Source: Blastobasis lacticolella (lineage: Eukaryota; Arthropoda; Insecta; Lepidoptera; Blastobasidae). From it: a DNA stretch of 64,000 nt. Position 1 is the first letter of the stretch, and each line of letters begins with the position of its first letter. Position numbers and translations under genes: made by a program. Below are positions 11,640 to 23,009 of this stretch, piece by piece. The stretch spans positions 25,805,857 to 25,869,856 of the forward strand of contig LR990040.1 of assembly GCA_905147135.1 (NCBI GenBank), read 5' to 3'. Below the pieces are notes generated by a model that was not told where the DNA came from, searched no databases, and worked only from the letters and a program-made list of their open reading frames with translations.

Positions 11640-11760
11640 CACCCGCAGCCTTTCGAAAATCGTCACTTCACATGGCCGGAGGGCGTCCCACGCTACACTA
11701 TGCCGACTCACAGTCTCCACTCAAGAACTCATTTACCGCACTGTTGTCGGTTCGTCGGTA
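11640..11760 (-). repeat. LINE C-terminal fragment (minus strand)
   Basis: The minus-strand translation carries a GRPP-like motif and a trailing Arg/Trp-rich part that resemble the C-terminal end of RTE-type reverse transcriptases. The fragment is only about 120 bases long, and the frame is broken. Confidence 0.5.
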
Positions 11761-12582
11761 GATAGGAGATGTTATGTGATTAGTAATTGGCTGGTTCAGA
11801 AGATTTTATGTATTCTTAGAAGATCTGAGGAGCTCCTTATATCGTGACATTTTTTCCATCAAACAGGGCAATGGATATAATATTAATACGATTTAGATAT
11901 CGATGTAGGTAATTGTTTATTATAAAATTATGCACGTCTCAACTGCTTCAAGTCACCACGTTCTATTTGCTGTATATACCTCATGTCTTTGATACAATGT
12001 AAAATAAACATTAAATAAAAAATGATAGATTAAGATTTAGATTTATTAATTATTTTATTTTACAGCCCATATTAATTATCAATATCATAGTAATATCATA
12101 GTATTAAACACTGGACCGTTATTTGAACCTTAAACGTTTGGAGCCCTATCTGTTTCCTGCCTTGTTTACCTCTCTTTTCACCCTAGGTAGGTCTCGCTCG
12201 CACCTTTCCCCACTTCATCAGGCAGGGTCGCGAGGCTCCGCGGCGCCTCGGCGACCGACTTGCTTCATTGGTGTCCTGTTTCCTGCCGCGCACGGTTGTG
12301 CTTCGGACACGTACAATGTACATTTAATTTTTCTTCGTGTGTTAAAGTAATTATCATCGGAGAACAATAACTGTCTCTGTGGTTTGCTGCTCATGTGAGT
12401 GTTTAAATAGCTTTGATAATTTCAATTTTACCTCATAATTTATTTAACGGTGTTACCGTTCGTAATTTATAAAAAATATTTCTTTCTTATTTCCGTATTT
12501 CCTTTGAAATTGAAATTGTGGGTACTTGAAAATTTTTTTCTTTTATTTTTGTTATTCTAGTCGGTTAGCGTGTTTATACCCT
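11761..12582. other. no gene seen
   Basis: AT-rich except for a GC-rich patch at about 12190-12310. A 75-codon frame at 12123-12350 has no recognisable feature and is not called. Confidence 0.45.
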
Positions 12583-12880
12583 TGTTACATGATCATGCTG
12601 TAGATGCATATTGCTGACTAGACCAGGCCATCCGAATTGCACATTGGCCCCAACCAACGGCTGAGATGGCATCCGAGGCACGCAGCGTTGCCCTAAATCT
12701 CATCCGCGCAAGTAAAGCGCTGACGCCGTGCCTCGTGCGCCTCGCGACCTGGAAAGCAGCGGCTCTACGCGACGGCACCATCGCGTCACTTCGTATCTCA
12801 CCTCGATCCGAGTCGTAGGCTTAATTAGTTTAATTCTTAATTTAAATAATCTGATGTTCCAAAATCGAACTCAATTAAAT
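12583..12880 (+). repeat. errantivirus 5' LTR
   Basis: 298 bp, beginning tgttacatgatcatg. It matches 18581-18902 over its length, except for about 24 extra bases in the 3' copy near 18818-18845. Homology stops at 12880, where gag coding sequence begins at once, so the normal leader and tRNA primer site are missing. Confidence 0.85.
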
Positions 12881-13692
12881 AGTCTTTCATACGCGGTCTC
12901 AAGGAACCGCTCGGATCTCGTATAAGGTGTATGCGCCCGGATACCATTGAAAAGGCTTTGGAATATGTACAGGAAGAATTGAATACCATGTACCTACAAA
13001 ATCGCAATGATGGTTTGCCAAGACAAGTACAAAACGCGTTAAATTACAGACCACCGGTACATACGCCAATGCCCTATAATTATTCTGCACCTAAACCATT
13101 TACGTTCTCCCTGAATATGCACAATCCCTCGCACCCACCACGCTTTAATAATAATACCATGCAAAAACCTCATTTTCCTGCCTCTAGCCAGATGCGCATG
13201 CCTACACGCACGCAGCAAATATTCGGCGCACAGCTTCATAACTACAACCGACAAAGCAATGTATTTAGACTCCCACCTAAACCCGCTTTCAATCATCACG
13301 CACCGAGACCCATGAGTGGCGTTAGTCATTTTGCTGCCCGAGTTTTGCCTCCGACTACACACGATTGGTCGAAACAAGGGAATCCACCCCCTTCGACTTA
13401 TTTCAAAACTCGCGACGTAAATGTTAACGAATGTATGCCATATGACGATTACATAACTTATTACTGCTCCGACGACAATTACGGCACTGACTCATATTAC
13501 ACAGACTATGACCCGAGCGGTGATTATGATTACGATAGTTTAATTCACTATCAATACGATTCCACAACGCAGGAATCGCCCGAGCTGTGTTACAAGCGAC
13601 ACGAGAGCCAGGAGGAGGCCTCTCAACCCTCTTGCTCTAATAATAAACATCAGGATTTTCAGAAGGCCAATACTTCAAAAACTTCAAGATAG
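12881..13692 (+). pseudogene. gag: errantivirus gag, C-terminal part only
   Basis: The frame is open from the LTR junction at 12881 and ends at 13690-13692. The first ATG is at 12931. The start shows a capsid-end motif (EKALEYVQEELNTMY), followed by a Pro/Asn/His-rich region and a Tyr/Asp-rich tail; there is no CCHC zinc knuckle. About the first half of gag, with its start codon, is deleted. The frame overlaps pol by 46 bases (13647-13692) in the -1 frame, which fits the frameshift expression of pol known in errantiviruses. Confidence 0.75.
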
Positions 13693-16600
13693 AGGTCAAC
13701 TTACAAACTCAAAGACAACTTCCGTACATTCAAACTTCAAATCCCTCCTTAAAATTGCTAATAGACACGGGTGCCAACCAATCCTTCTTGAGCCCCGACG
13801 CGGTACAAAGATATTATTCGCATTTATCCTTAAATTATGATCTATTTGAAGTAACTAATATTCATGGTACAAGTAGATGTAATTATTCAATAACCTTGCC
13901 TTGTTTTAGCAACTTCAGAGACGAGAAGGAAATAAAATTATTCGTGTATAAGTTTCATGAATTTTTTGACGGACTTATCGGACTGGATTTGTTGAGCCAA
14001 TGGGAAGCGAAAATCGACCTAAAGGATAATCAACTTGTTACCCGGACTTCGACAAACTCAATAAAAATGTATAACTCCAAAAATGTTAATTACTACGAAG
14101 ACGTGATTCCCGCGAAGCGTTCGAAACTCGTACGCTTGCCTATTGATGCACCTGACGGCGATGCATTAATTCAGGAACAAACACTCTGTAACTGCCTTAT
14201 ACATGAATGCTTAACGACAGTTAGTAACACACATGGTATAGCTTCGGTGGAAAACCCTACCGATTATGACATAATCTTCTCATTAGACAGGCCCGCGGTA
14301 TCCGACGTATTTAACGCCGAGTCGCATAATATCGAGTACACTTGCACCGAGTCGAACGTGACACCGCGCGCGAAAGAAGTTATTACTCGGCTTAGAACTG
14401 GACATTTAAACCCGGAGGAAACAGCTAATCTTGTACAACTCTGTTCACGGTATTCTGACATATTTTATATAGAGAGCGAAAACTTAACATTTACGAATTA
14501 AATAAAACATAGTATAAAAACTATGGACGAAGTCCCAGTTTGCACAAAAAGTTACAGATACCCTTTTGTGCATAGACAGGAAGTAAAGGATCAGATATCA
14601 AAAATGCTTGAACAGGGGATCATACGTCCTTCTGATTCGGCCTGGAGCTCTCCCATCTGGATAGTACAAAAAAAGGCCGATGCTTCCGGTAAACAAAAAT
14701 GGCGGTTGGTAGTCGATTTCCGAAAATTAAATGAGAAAACATTTGATGACAAGTACCCTATCCCTAACATAACCGACGTACTTGACAAGTTAGGGAGGTG
14801 CCAATATTTTACCACATTAGACTTGGCAAGTGGTTTCTACCAAGTAAAGATGAATGACACTGACATCCACAAAACCGCTTTCAATGTGGAACATGGACAT
14901 TTTGAGTTTTTGAGAATGCCAATGGGACTTAAAAATTCCCCATCCACCTTTCAAAGAGTGATGGATAACGTTTTAAGAGGGTTACAAAATGAAATATGCC
15001 TTGTGTATTTAGATGACATAATTGTGTTTAGTAACAGCCTCCAGGAGCACATGATCAACTTGGAAAAAGTGTTCCAACGACTTAGGGAGTCCAATTTTAA
15101 GATTCAGATGGATAAGTCCGAATTCTTAAAATTAGAGACTGCTTACCTTGGCCATCTCATAACTAGGGATGGTATTAAGCCAAATCCAGACAAAATAAAA
15201 ACCATAGAAAGCTACCCTTTGCCGAAGACTACTAAACAGATCAAACAGTTCTTAGGTCTGGTAGGGTATTATCGTAAATTCATCCCCGACTTTGCAAAAA
15301 TTACGAAACCACTAACTCAATGCCTCAAAAAAGGTAGCTCAATTACGTTACACTCAGATAACACAGCATGTTTCGAAAAATGAAAACAACTATTGACTAA
15401 TGATCCTATACTACAGTATCCGGATTTCACCCGCGAATTTATACTGATAACAGATGCATCCAATTACGCCATTGGTGCTATTTTATCACAGGGCACGATA
15501 GGCTTCGACCGACCGATCTCCTTCGCATCTCGCACTCTGAACGAGAGCGAAATAAATTATAGTACGATCGAGAAGGAATTATTGGTCATAGTCTGGGCTA
15601 CTAAATACTTTCGTCCGTATCTTTATGGAAGGAAATTTAAAGTGATTACGGATCATAAACCACTCCAGTGGCTTATGAATCTAAAGGAGCCAAATTCTCG
15701 ACTCACGAGATGGCGATTAAAGTTAAGTGAATACAACTTTAATATAATATATAAAACAGGTAGGACGAACACCAATGCTGATGCACTTTCTAGGATTGAA
15801 TTGCATAACGAGGAGACATGTTCACTGTCCGTTAATCCTAGCGAGCACCCCCCAAATTTAGATGACTCTCGCACTGACACCGCCCACACTGACCATGAAA
15901 TTCCCATATTAGAAATCCCCATTACCGACGACCCACTTAACAAGTTCAATAGACAGCTATGTTTAACCATCGTCGGCGACTTAAAAAGACGCCCAGTAAC
16001 GACTAAGCCCTTTGACACCCATACCCGCACTTTAATACAGTTATCTGAACCTAATGTAAGTTAATGTAACCTTTTTGAATAATAATTTATATGCTGTAAA
16101 ACTGTGAAATAAATAACAAAAATAAATAAATAAATAAATAAACCTAGAAAAGGATATATTAAATGCATTTAGAGAATATGTAAATCCCAAAATCAAAACA
16201 GCTCTCCTTATAACACCCCCTCTGGCTATGTATAAGATAGTAGATACCAATTTCACAAGAAAAATTCAGCAATTCCGCCATGAAACTTATTATCGCTAAA
16301 ACCGAGCTTGAGAACGTCAAGGAGTACCTGAGGCAACAGGACATTATAAAATCATATCATGAGGGAAAAACAAATCACAGAGGTATAAATGAATGCTATC
16401 TTTCTCTTTCTCGCAAGTACTACTGGCCCAAAATGAGAGAGGGCATTACCAAGTTTATAAATGAGTGTTCCGTCTGTGGACATGCTAAGTATGATCGAAA
16501 TCCGATCCGACCTCAATTTAATGTAGTACCACCGGCTACAAAGCCCTTCGAGATAGTCCACATGGACCTTTTCACTGCTCAGACTGACAAATACGTAACT

Positions 16601-17281
16601 TTCGTAGATATATTCTCCAAATATGGTCAAGCATATCACCTTCGCGACGGTACTGCTCTAAGTGTCATACAAGCTCTGTTACAGTTTTCTACCCATCATG
16701 GGCTACCCTTGACCATTATAACCGACAACGGCACAGAGTTTTCTAATCAGATATTCTCGGAATTTACAAGAATACATAGAATTATACACCATAAGATCTT
16801 AGCGCATACTCCCAATGATAACGGCATAATTGAAAGATTTCACTCCACCCTACTTGAACATCTTAGAATCTTACGCCTTCAGAACAAAGATGAAGCTGTA
16901 ACGAATCTAATGCCCTACGCGATAATAGCATATAACAGTTCCGTACATAGCTTTACAAAATGTAGACCCTACGATATAATTAACGGACATACAGACCCTA
17001 GGGACCCTTCTGACATAGACGTAGACGGGCATCTTATGCAACAGTACATACAAATCCACAGAGAGCGAATGAAATGCGTTTATGACCTAATCAATAGCTC
17101 TAGTTCAGCCAACCGAACCGCCATTACTACAAACTGTAACAAATCCAGCGAACCGGAAGAGGTATACCAACCCCAACAACAAGTATTTATTTCAAACCCA
17201 TTTGCTTGTAGACAGAAGCTGGCACCCCGTTATACACAGGATAACGTCTTAGCAGATTTACCTATACATATAGGTAAATAG
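13647..17281 (+). pseudogene. pol: errantivirus pol: protease, reverse transcriptase, RNase H, integrase
   Basis: The protease active site LIDTGANQSF lies at about 13755. The reverse transcriptase (14523-15400) has VVDFRKLNEKT, TLDLASGFYQ and VYLDDIIVF with both catalytic aspartates. RNase H (15393-15800) has [12 protein letters not shown] and STIEKELL. The integrase (16280-17281) has an HHCC finger (SYHEG ... CSVCGHAKY) and the D, D, E residues in HMDLF, TDNGTEF and NGIIERFH. Lesions are stop codons at 14499-14501 and 15381-15383, an 87 bp LINE tail at 16054-16140, and frame changes near 16141 and 16280. No functional polyprotein can come from this copy. Confidence 0.85.
16054..16140 (+). 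repeat. LINE 3' tail inserted in pol
   Basis: An 87-base piece ending in (AAATA)-like repeats, flanked by aaccta at 16048-16053 and 16141-16146. Its stop codon (16062-16064) truncates the RNase H/connection frame. A 5'-truncated LINE insertion is the simplest reading; the target duplication is short, so this is moderately supported. Confidence 0.6.
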
Positions 17282-17325
17282 GCTAAAACGTCTACCCAAG
17301 AGCGCTAAATTGTTACAGGTTAACG

Positions 17326-18440
17326 ATGACATTGACACTGACCACGGGACTGGCACAAGAGATAAGGCTTGAAACGCTGGACGATGGACCTGGCATTTTA
17401 CCTTTTAAACTAGGACCCATGAGACTGGTAACTCATTGCCATAATTTCCTACAGTACATAGAGCTTACTGACATTGAACGTAAAATTAATCTGGTCCGAA
17501 ATCAAATAGCGGAACTCAAAAACAAACTGGCAAACGACACCTACCAATTGTTTGAAATTCCATTCATCATCACAGCCCGTAACAGTCCACTGCAGGACTT
17601 AGGGCCTCTCCCACGAAAGGGGAGGTTATTGCCATAATCTCCACGCTTGGCAGGCGGGTTGGAGATCGCAGTGTTTAAATAAAACAATGGAAAATGCTGC
17701 TGCCCATTTTCCAGACTACGGAGAGAACATTAGTCGCCTTGTACGACACCCATGAGTGTAAGGGGTTGGTGCTATTCTACTCTGCCGGACACCACACGGC
17801 CAATTGAAATTCCATTAACTTACCTTAAATCTAGATTAGACAAAGTATCCTTACAATTAGAGAGTTTAGAGCCCCATAGATAAAAACGAGGCCTTGTAGA
17901 TGGATGAGGATCAATAGTTAAATCTTTAACAGACTACACTGCTCTTAACACATCATTCTATCCTAGCCATTGGTATATTAAGTAAAATGTTATCTGACCT
18001 TAATGGTCTGTAAGAAAGGCAGCAATTATTAGATTTAGACTTACGTAAATACTATGACGTAATCGAGACGGGATCATATTACATGGATAGTAAGATAGTA
18101 ATCGTATTTAAAATCCATATATCATCCCCTCATACATACGACCTTTATAAGTTATGAAAAGCACCTAATAGAGATAAGCAAATCCTTATCCCACCTTATC
18201 CCTTAGTAGCAACCAGTGGTAATATGTACGTGTATATAGAGGCTGAATGCCCGAAGTACAATACTCGAAATTTATGTCAAAAGAAGATAAACCAGCAAAT
18301 AAGATCAGAACCAGATTGTATCCAACAGCTAATCACCCGCCAAGTGGTTGATACATCCTGCGAACATATTACTGTGACATTGTCAAAAGACTCCATGAAA
18401 AGACTGGACGACCGGAATTACGTGATGGTATTCCCCTGAC
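17326..18440 (+). pseudogene. env: errantivirus envelope (env) remnant
   Basis: After pol, a frame starts at 17326 and runs about 80 codons with a heptad-like Leu/Ile/Asn segment before it is cut by a LINE insertion (17565-17803). Beyond the insertion a basic Arg/Lys stretch followed by a Gly/Leu-rich stretch (about 17875-17930) occupies the place of the cleavage site and fusion peptide in insect errantivirus envelope proteins. The rest carries several stop codons and no clear transmembrane anchor. Position, order and local motifs suggest env; the identity is inferred, not searched. It is non-functional. Confidence 0.55.
17565..17803 (-). repeat. RTE-type LINE 3' end inserted in env
   Basis: A 239 bp fragment flanked by the perfect 13 bp duplication ttgaaattccatt (17552-17564 and 17804-17816). 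Plus-strand view: it starts with catcatcac, the complement of the element's tail, and ends at the break point in ccacacggcc. It is a 5'-truncated target-primed insertion, and the same family is seen at 19212-19469 and 42855-42960. Confidence 0.85.
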
Positions 18441-18580
18441 CTACAAAGATTCAACTCACCTGTGAGCGTGACGAATTCAAAACCTTGGCGGGAAGTTTCC
18501 TCGTCACTATTCCTCATGAGTGCTCCCCGCAACATTTTTACTAAACGCCGAAAAATAGTTGCGGAACTTCGGGAGGGAGG

Positions 18581-18902
18581 TGTTACATGATCATGCTGTA
18601 GATGCATATTGCTGACTAGACCAGGCCATCCGAATTGCACATTGGCCCCAATCAACGGCTGAGATGGCATCCGAGGCACGCAGCGTTGTCCTAAATCTCA
18701 TCCGCGCAAGTAAAGCGCTGACGCCGTGCCTCGTGCGCCTCGCGACCTGGAAAGCAGCGGCTCTACGCGACGGCACCATCGCGTCACTTCGTATCTCACC
18801 TCGATCCGAGTCGTAGGCATTAAGCCTAGTTTAATAATAATTAGGCTTAGTTTAATTCTTAATTTAAATAATCTGATGTTCCAAAATCGAACTCAATTAA
18901 AT
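18581..18902 (+). repeat. errantivirus 3' LTR
   Basis: 322 bp. It follows the purine tract directly and matches the 5' LTR except for an about 24-base duplication-like insertion near 18818-18845 (repeats of ttaggctta/tagttta). The sequence after 18902 differs from that after the 5' LTR. Confidence 0.85.
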
Positions 18903-19007
18903 TATTATTAGTATTAATCTTTGGTTTTCTTTGAGTCCTCCGGCTGTGAAATCTATAATTCCCTAGGTTTTATTTTAGATTCACCTAAATTCACTAAAAA
19001 TTGAGTC

Positions 19008-20652
19008 GTGAATAATTCACCACGAGCTAGTACATCCGCTAGTGTTTCTAAAGAAACTACTAGCCACGAACGTTCAACGTTCAGGAGGCGTCGACGTTCA
19101 CCGAGTAGCAGTAGTTCTTCTAGCACCTCGTCGACAAGTAGTTCGTCTTCTAGCGATAGTCGCAAGAGGCGTCGTCGCCGCTATAAAAGAAGAGCGGACA
19201 AGCAGCGTCATCATAATCACAGCCCACAACAGTCCACTACAGGACTTAGGGCCTCTCCCACGAAATAGGAGGTTGTTGCCGTAATCCCCACGCTTGGCAG
19301 GCGGGTTGGAGATCGCAGTGTTATAAATATAACAATGGAAAACGCTGCTGCCCATTTTCCAGCCCACGGAGACTCTAGATCATTTGCCTCGAATTCATTA
19401 GTCGCCTTGTACGACACCCACGAGTGTAAGGGGGTTGGTGCTATTCTACTCTGCCGGACACCACACGGCCAAGCAGCGTCATGATTCACGCCTATTAAGT
19501 AAAAAGCCACGGATAAATTACCTCGAGAGTCGAGGAGCTACGTTATCAGTTTGCAATTTCTAGCAATCACAACTTACTATGTCCTATTACATGTATAGGA
19601 CAATTTGATTGATGATAATGTTAGTGGTGATTTATATACTGGGATTAACGATGTGTCCATCGGTTCGCCCTCGCCAGCGGCTGAGCCCTTTGTGTTTAGT
19701 ATCGAAACAAAGTTAAAGGAGCCAACAGTTCCTAAAACATCTCAACAACTTTTGAGTACATTAAAGGATTTGCAGCGATTTGATAGTGAAGAGTGGTGCG
19801 AAGTTTGTTATGCTGAGGTACAAAAACTGTATTGTTCCGCACCTGGCTTTGTGGAATTGGAAGTTAATGATGAGATTAAGGCTTATGATTCTATGCGTTA
19901 TTTAGCTAGTTCAGAAAAAGCATATGCCGCACTTTCTTTGTGTATTTTTAGGAAACGTGAAGCATTACAAGCATCCTTACGCGGCCTTTTGCAATGGGCT
20001 CAAAATTCGGAGTCCGTGTTGACACTCGAAGCTTTGACTGAACAAATAAATGAACTTTTTTTGCGAGGTGATGTATTTAAAGTATCTTCAGATTTACTAC
20101 AACTAGTTTGTGGCCATAGAGCCGAAGTTATTCAGGCGAGGAGAGATAGTATAACGAACTTTGTCCGCGACCCACTGATCAAAACGGCCTTGCGTAAAAT
20201 TCCACCCTCTGTGAAGCATATATTCCAGGATTCTTTGACCACGCTTCTTGAAAAATCTTGGAGGCGTTCGCAAGACTTTTCTGCGTGTACATAAATCAAG
20301 CAATACGACTTCGCAAGCGGCGTCTAGTAAACTTATAAGCCGCTCCTCGCAGCAGCAGGGGCAGGCGACTCATAATACGTCCTCGCATGGCGCAGTACCG
20401 CATGGATGTTGTGCCTCCGCGCTTATTCCCCATGCTTATAATCAACCATCGCATGGTTATTATCCAACATCCCGCCCGTCACAGGGGCCTGGGCGTAATA
20501 GTAATGCTACGAGCTCTAGACAAGACTCTAGCAGTAACCTGAGAGGATACTTTCGTGGACGAGGCGGACGCCACGTTAGTAGACAGCCAGCCAGGAAGCG
20601 TGCAGTCTCGCCCCTTGACTACAACGCCCGCAACAAAAAACGTAAGTACTGA
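19008..20652 (+). pseudogene. DIRS gag-like ORF1, split by an insertion and a frameshift
   Basis: The start (19008-19211) codes for an Arg/Ser-rich, SR-like segment of about 68 residues. A LINE end (19212-19469) interrupts it. The frame resumes after the insertion (19605-20294 as an open frame) with a helical capsid-like region, then shifts near 20255 into a frame that ends at 20652. That end is rich in Ser, Gln, His and Arg with an RGRGG motif, suited to nucleic acid binding. Gag of DIRS elements forms the particle; here it is broken. Confidence 0.65.
19212..19469 (-). repeat. RTE-type LINE 3' end inserted in DIRS gag
   Basis: 258 bp, flanked by the perfect 13 bp duplication caagcagcgtcat (19199-19211 and 19470-19482). 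It is the same family and orientation as the env insertion at 17565-17803 and differs from it by scattered changes and an extra stretch near 19372-19398. Confidence 0.85.
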
Positions 20653-21553
20653 CTTCTTCAAAGTGGGTCGTCTACTTCTGTACCACCAACGGTGGCGACA
20701 ACTGGGTGCACCGAAATTTATTCTAAAAATAATTAAGGGGTATCGCATCCCCCCTTTTACAAGAAACTTCCTCTGGCGATACCTCGTTTACACGAAAGCC
20801 AGTACTGTAGCAACAGAAGCTATGACCAATGCAATCACTCTTATGCTGCACCAAGGTGTCCTAGAAGTCGTACGACCCGCTCCCAGCTTTGTGTCTACAA
20901 TGTTCCTTATTCCAAAACGAGACGGCTCTGTCAGGCCAATATTCAATCTCTCGGCCCTGAACGATTATGTGATGACAGATCGGTTTCGATTAATAAACAT
21001 GTACCGTGTATCCGAATTCCTGCAACCCAACGATTGGTTGTGCAAAGTAGACCTGTCACAGGCGTATTTTCATCTGCCAGTAAATCAGTCACACAGACGA
21101 TTTCTACGTCTAGTATACCAAGGCCAACTAATGCAGATGACTTGTCTGCCTTTCGGCCTCAGCACAGCTCCAAAAGTGTTCGCATCCCTGACCAATTGGA
21201 TAGCTCAGACATTACGGCAGCAAGGAATCCGTATTATCGTTTATTTGGACGACTTTCTGGTGGTCCATCAGAGTCGAGAGACTATAGTATCTGGGCTGGC
21301 AAATAAATCTCAACCAATCTATAATAATACCACAACAGAAACTAGTCTTTTTAGGCATCCTTTGGGACCCTTGGAGGAACGAGAAACTTCGTTGCCACTG
21401 GAAAAGAAGATTTCCCTTTGCTCCAAAATTTCCCCGATAATAGAAAGGGGTTATGTACTACACCTGAAAGAATTACAAAGCTTGGTCGGCCTTTTAAATT
21501 TTGCCAGTTTAGTCGTGCCAAGAGGCAGACTGTTCCATCGAGCACTCATCTAG
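20555..21553 (+). CDS. pol: DIRS pol: reverse transcriptase, open frame
   Basis: A 332-residue open frame overlapping the end of gag by 98 bases, a usual DIRS arrangement. The reverse transcriptase has [34 protein letters not shown] (first catalytic Asp), [13 protein letters not shown] and [10 protein letters not shown] (Asp pair). The catalytic residues are intact, but the downstream RNase H frame is broken so the full product cannot form. No ATG is well supported as the start because pol may be made by frameshift or reinitiation. Confidence 0.75.
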   Translation: MDEADATLVDSQPGSVQSRPLTTTPATKNVSTDFFKVGRLLLYHQRWRQLGAPKFILKIIKGYRIPPFTRNFLWRYLVYTKASTVATEAMTNAITLMLHQGVLEVVRPAPSFVSTMFLIPKRDGSVRPIFNLSALNDYVMTDRFRLINMYRVSEFLQPNDWLCKVDLSQAYFHLPVNQSHRRFLRLVYQGQLMQMTCLPFGLSTAPKVFASLTNWIAQTLRQQGIRIIVYLDDFLVVHQSRETIVSGLANKSQPIYNNTTTETSLFRHPLGPLEERETSLPLEKKISLCSKISPIIERGYVLHLKELQSLVGLLNFASLVVPRGRLFHRALI

Positions 21554-22410
21554 TGTCTATACACGTTGCTCCAGAAACCGGGAACCAAAAAGTACCCAAC
21601 TATCCGACCAAGCTTTGGAAGAACTGACCTGGTGGATGGAGAGCCACCAACATGCCACTCCAATTCACGTACCAGCTCCAATTCATTTCCTAGCGGGCGA
21701 TGCCTCGGATATTGCCTGGGGAGCACAACTGGACAGTCACTCGCTATCGGGAACGTAAACCGATCAAGAACAAGTTTTGCACTGCAATCAGAAAGAACTA
21801 CTAGCTTTATTGAGAGTTCTACAAATTCAACATAATTTCTTGGAGCGGTCTAGGATTCTATGGCAAAGCGACAACAAAACGGCGATCGCTTACATTCGAA
21901 ACGAGGGGGGGGACGAGATCGGTTGCTCTGATGGACATAATTCGTCAAATTTTTCATTTACTAGACGCACATCAGATCCTAAGTGGACCGCTCAACATAT
22001 TCCCGGCAAATACAATGGACATGCCGATCGTCTATCTCCTACCGGTCTCTACCGGAATGGCATCTTTTACCCGTGAGCACAGATGTTATATTCAAAAAAT
22101 TCGAAGTCCCCGTAATCGACTTATTTGCTTCAAAGAACGCTCATGTAGTTGCGAATTATGCATCCTTAGATATAAAAGACAAACTGGCCCTCTTTCACGA
22201 TGCATTCTCCCAGAGTTGGAAATACCCATAAAGCATGGATATTCCCACCACCATTCTTGATACCGAAGGTTCTAGCCCACCTCAATCAGGCGGTCGGTAT
22301 ATTTCTCCTAATAACTCCACGATGGAACCGGGTATTTTGGAGGGCAGACTTCAAATCCCGAGCACTAGCACCCCCATTTACAATTCGGAATCTGAGCTGC
22401 GGTCTGTTAG
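21554..22410 (+). pseudogene. DIRS RNase H and spacer, broken
   Basis: RNase H motifs are scattered over three frames: AGDASDIAWGAQLD (about 21695), QKELLALLRVLQIQH (about 21785), WQSDNKTAIAYIRN (about 21865) and [15 protein letters not shown] (about 21990). Several frame changes separate them. The remaining part to 22410 is consistent with the pol C-terminal spacer and shows no further motif. Confidence 0.65.
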
Positions 22411-22800
22411 ATGTATCGCCTCGACTGGCCTTCCACCCCCCAAGGTGCAGGAAATGTCATTAGAGGTTTGGAAGTGTGGGGGTGGTCCCCCAACTTAAAG
22501 GACTGGAATGATCAGCAGATCGATTTGTTACTACAATCCTGGCGTCCTTCAACTCGTAGGACATATAAAGTTGCTTGGAAAAGGTGGCTTATTTGGTGTA
22601 AAACTTAGAATACCGACCCTTTAAATCCAAATGGGTCATTATTAGGAACATTTTTAGCTGACCTACACCTAAAAAATTATTTTTCATATAACACTATTTT
22701 GTTGCACAAAGCCGCCGTCTCTACTTTGTGCAATGCTGATCAGTCCAGTTCCAGTCCATTAAGTTCGCATGTCATAGTGAAACATGTCCTAAAATCTTAA
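22411..22800 (+). pseudogene. DIRS tyrosine recombinase, N-terminal part
   Basis: The frame 22411-22608 holds SWRPSTRRTYKVAWKRW, which resembles the core-binding (SAM-like) domain at the start of DIRS recombinases. Similar coding runs past a TAG (22606-22608) to about 22790. The catalytic Arg-His-Arg-Tyr region is absent because the element is cut at about 22805. Confidence 0.6.
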
Positions 22801-22805
22801 TCTTA

Positions 22806-23009
22806 AAAGTAAGTTAATTACCTCAACTGCCTACATTGTGATACTGCTCTGATTTCAAGTGAAATTATAAGTGATGTGCAAAAATGAATTGGAATAAATA
22901 CAGTGGAGTAAATGTGATCCTTTTCTTTAATTTATCTGGACGATCTAATACTGATATCACCACCCTGATGACAATGATCCTGATACACCCTTTCCTTCAC
23001 GCGACGACA
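22806..23009 (-). repeat. module L, truncated copy 2 (minus)
   Basis: About 204 bp matching the tgtcgtcgcg end of module L in reverse orientation; it ends gcgacgaca at 23009 followed by TATATAT. The other end is missing. By its sequence (gatttcaag, no 20-base insertion) it belongs to the same subfamily as the copies at 9.7, 43.0 and 53.4 kb. Confidence 0.8.

Larger units (their letters stand above)
12583..18902 (+). mobile_element. errantivirus-type LTR retrotransposon (Ty3/gypsy) with env remnant
   Basis: Two LTR copies bound a gag-pol-env order on the plus strand. A polypurine tract (gggagggagg, 18571-18580) abuts the 3' LTR. Pol order is protease, reverse transcriptase, RNase H, integrase, the Ty3/gypsy order. 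A third frame after pol looks like an errantivirus envelope gene. The copy is dead: the leader, primer site and gag N-terminus are deleted, pol has two stops and frameshifts, and two LINE pieces are inserted. No target duplication is seen; the right flank runs straight into a DIRS element. Confidence 0.85.
18903..22805 (+). mobile_element. DIRS-type tyrosine-recombinase retrotransposon, 3'-truncated
   Basis: A Ser/Arg-rich gag start, an overlapping pol frame with a DIRS-type reverse transcriptase, RNase H remnants and the N-terminal part of a tyrosine recombinase occur in DIRS order. There is no integrase or LTR. The element ends where a minus-strand module L begins (about 22806), so the catalytic half of the recombinase and the right terminal repeat are missing. 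The left terminal repeat was not identified. The copy is inactive (frameshifts and one inserted LINE end). Confidence 0.75.
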
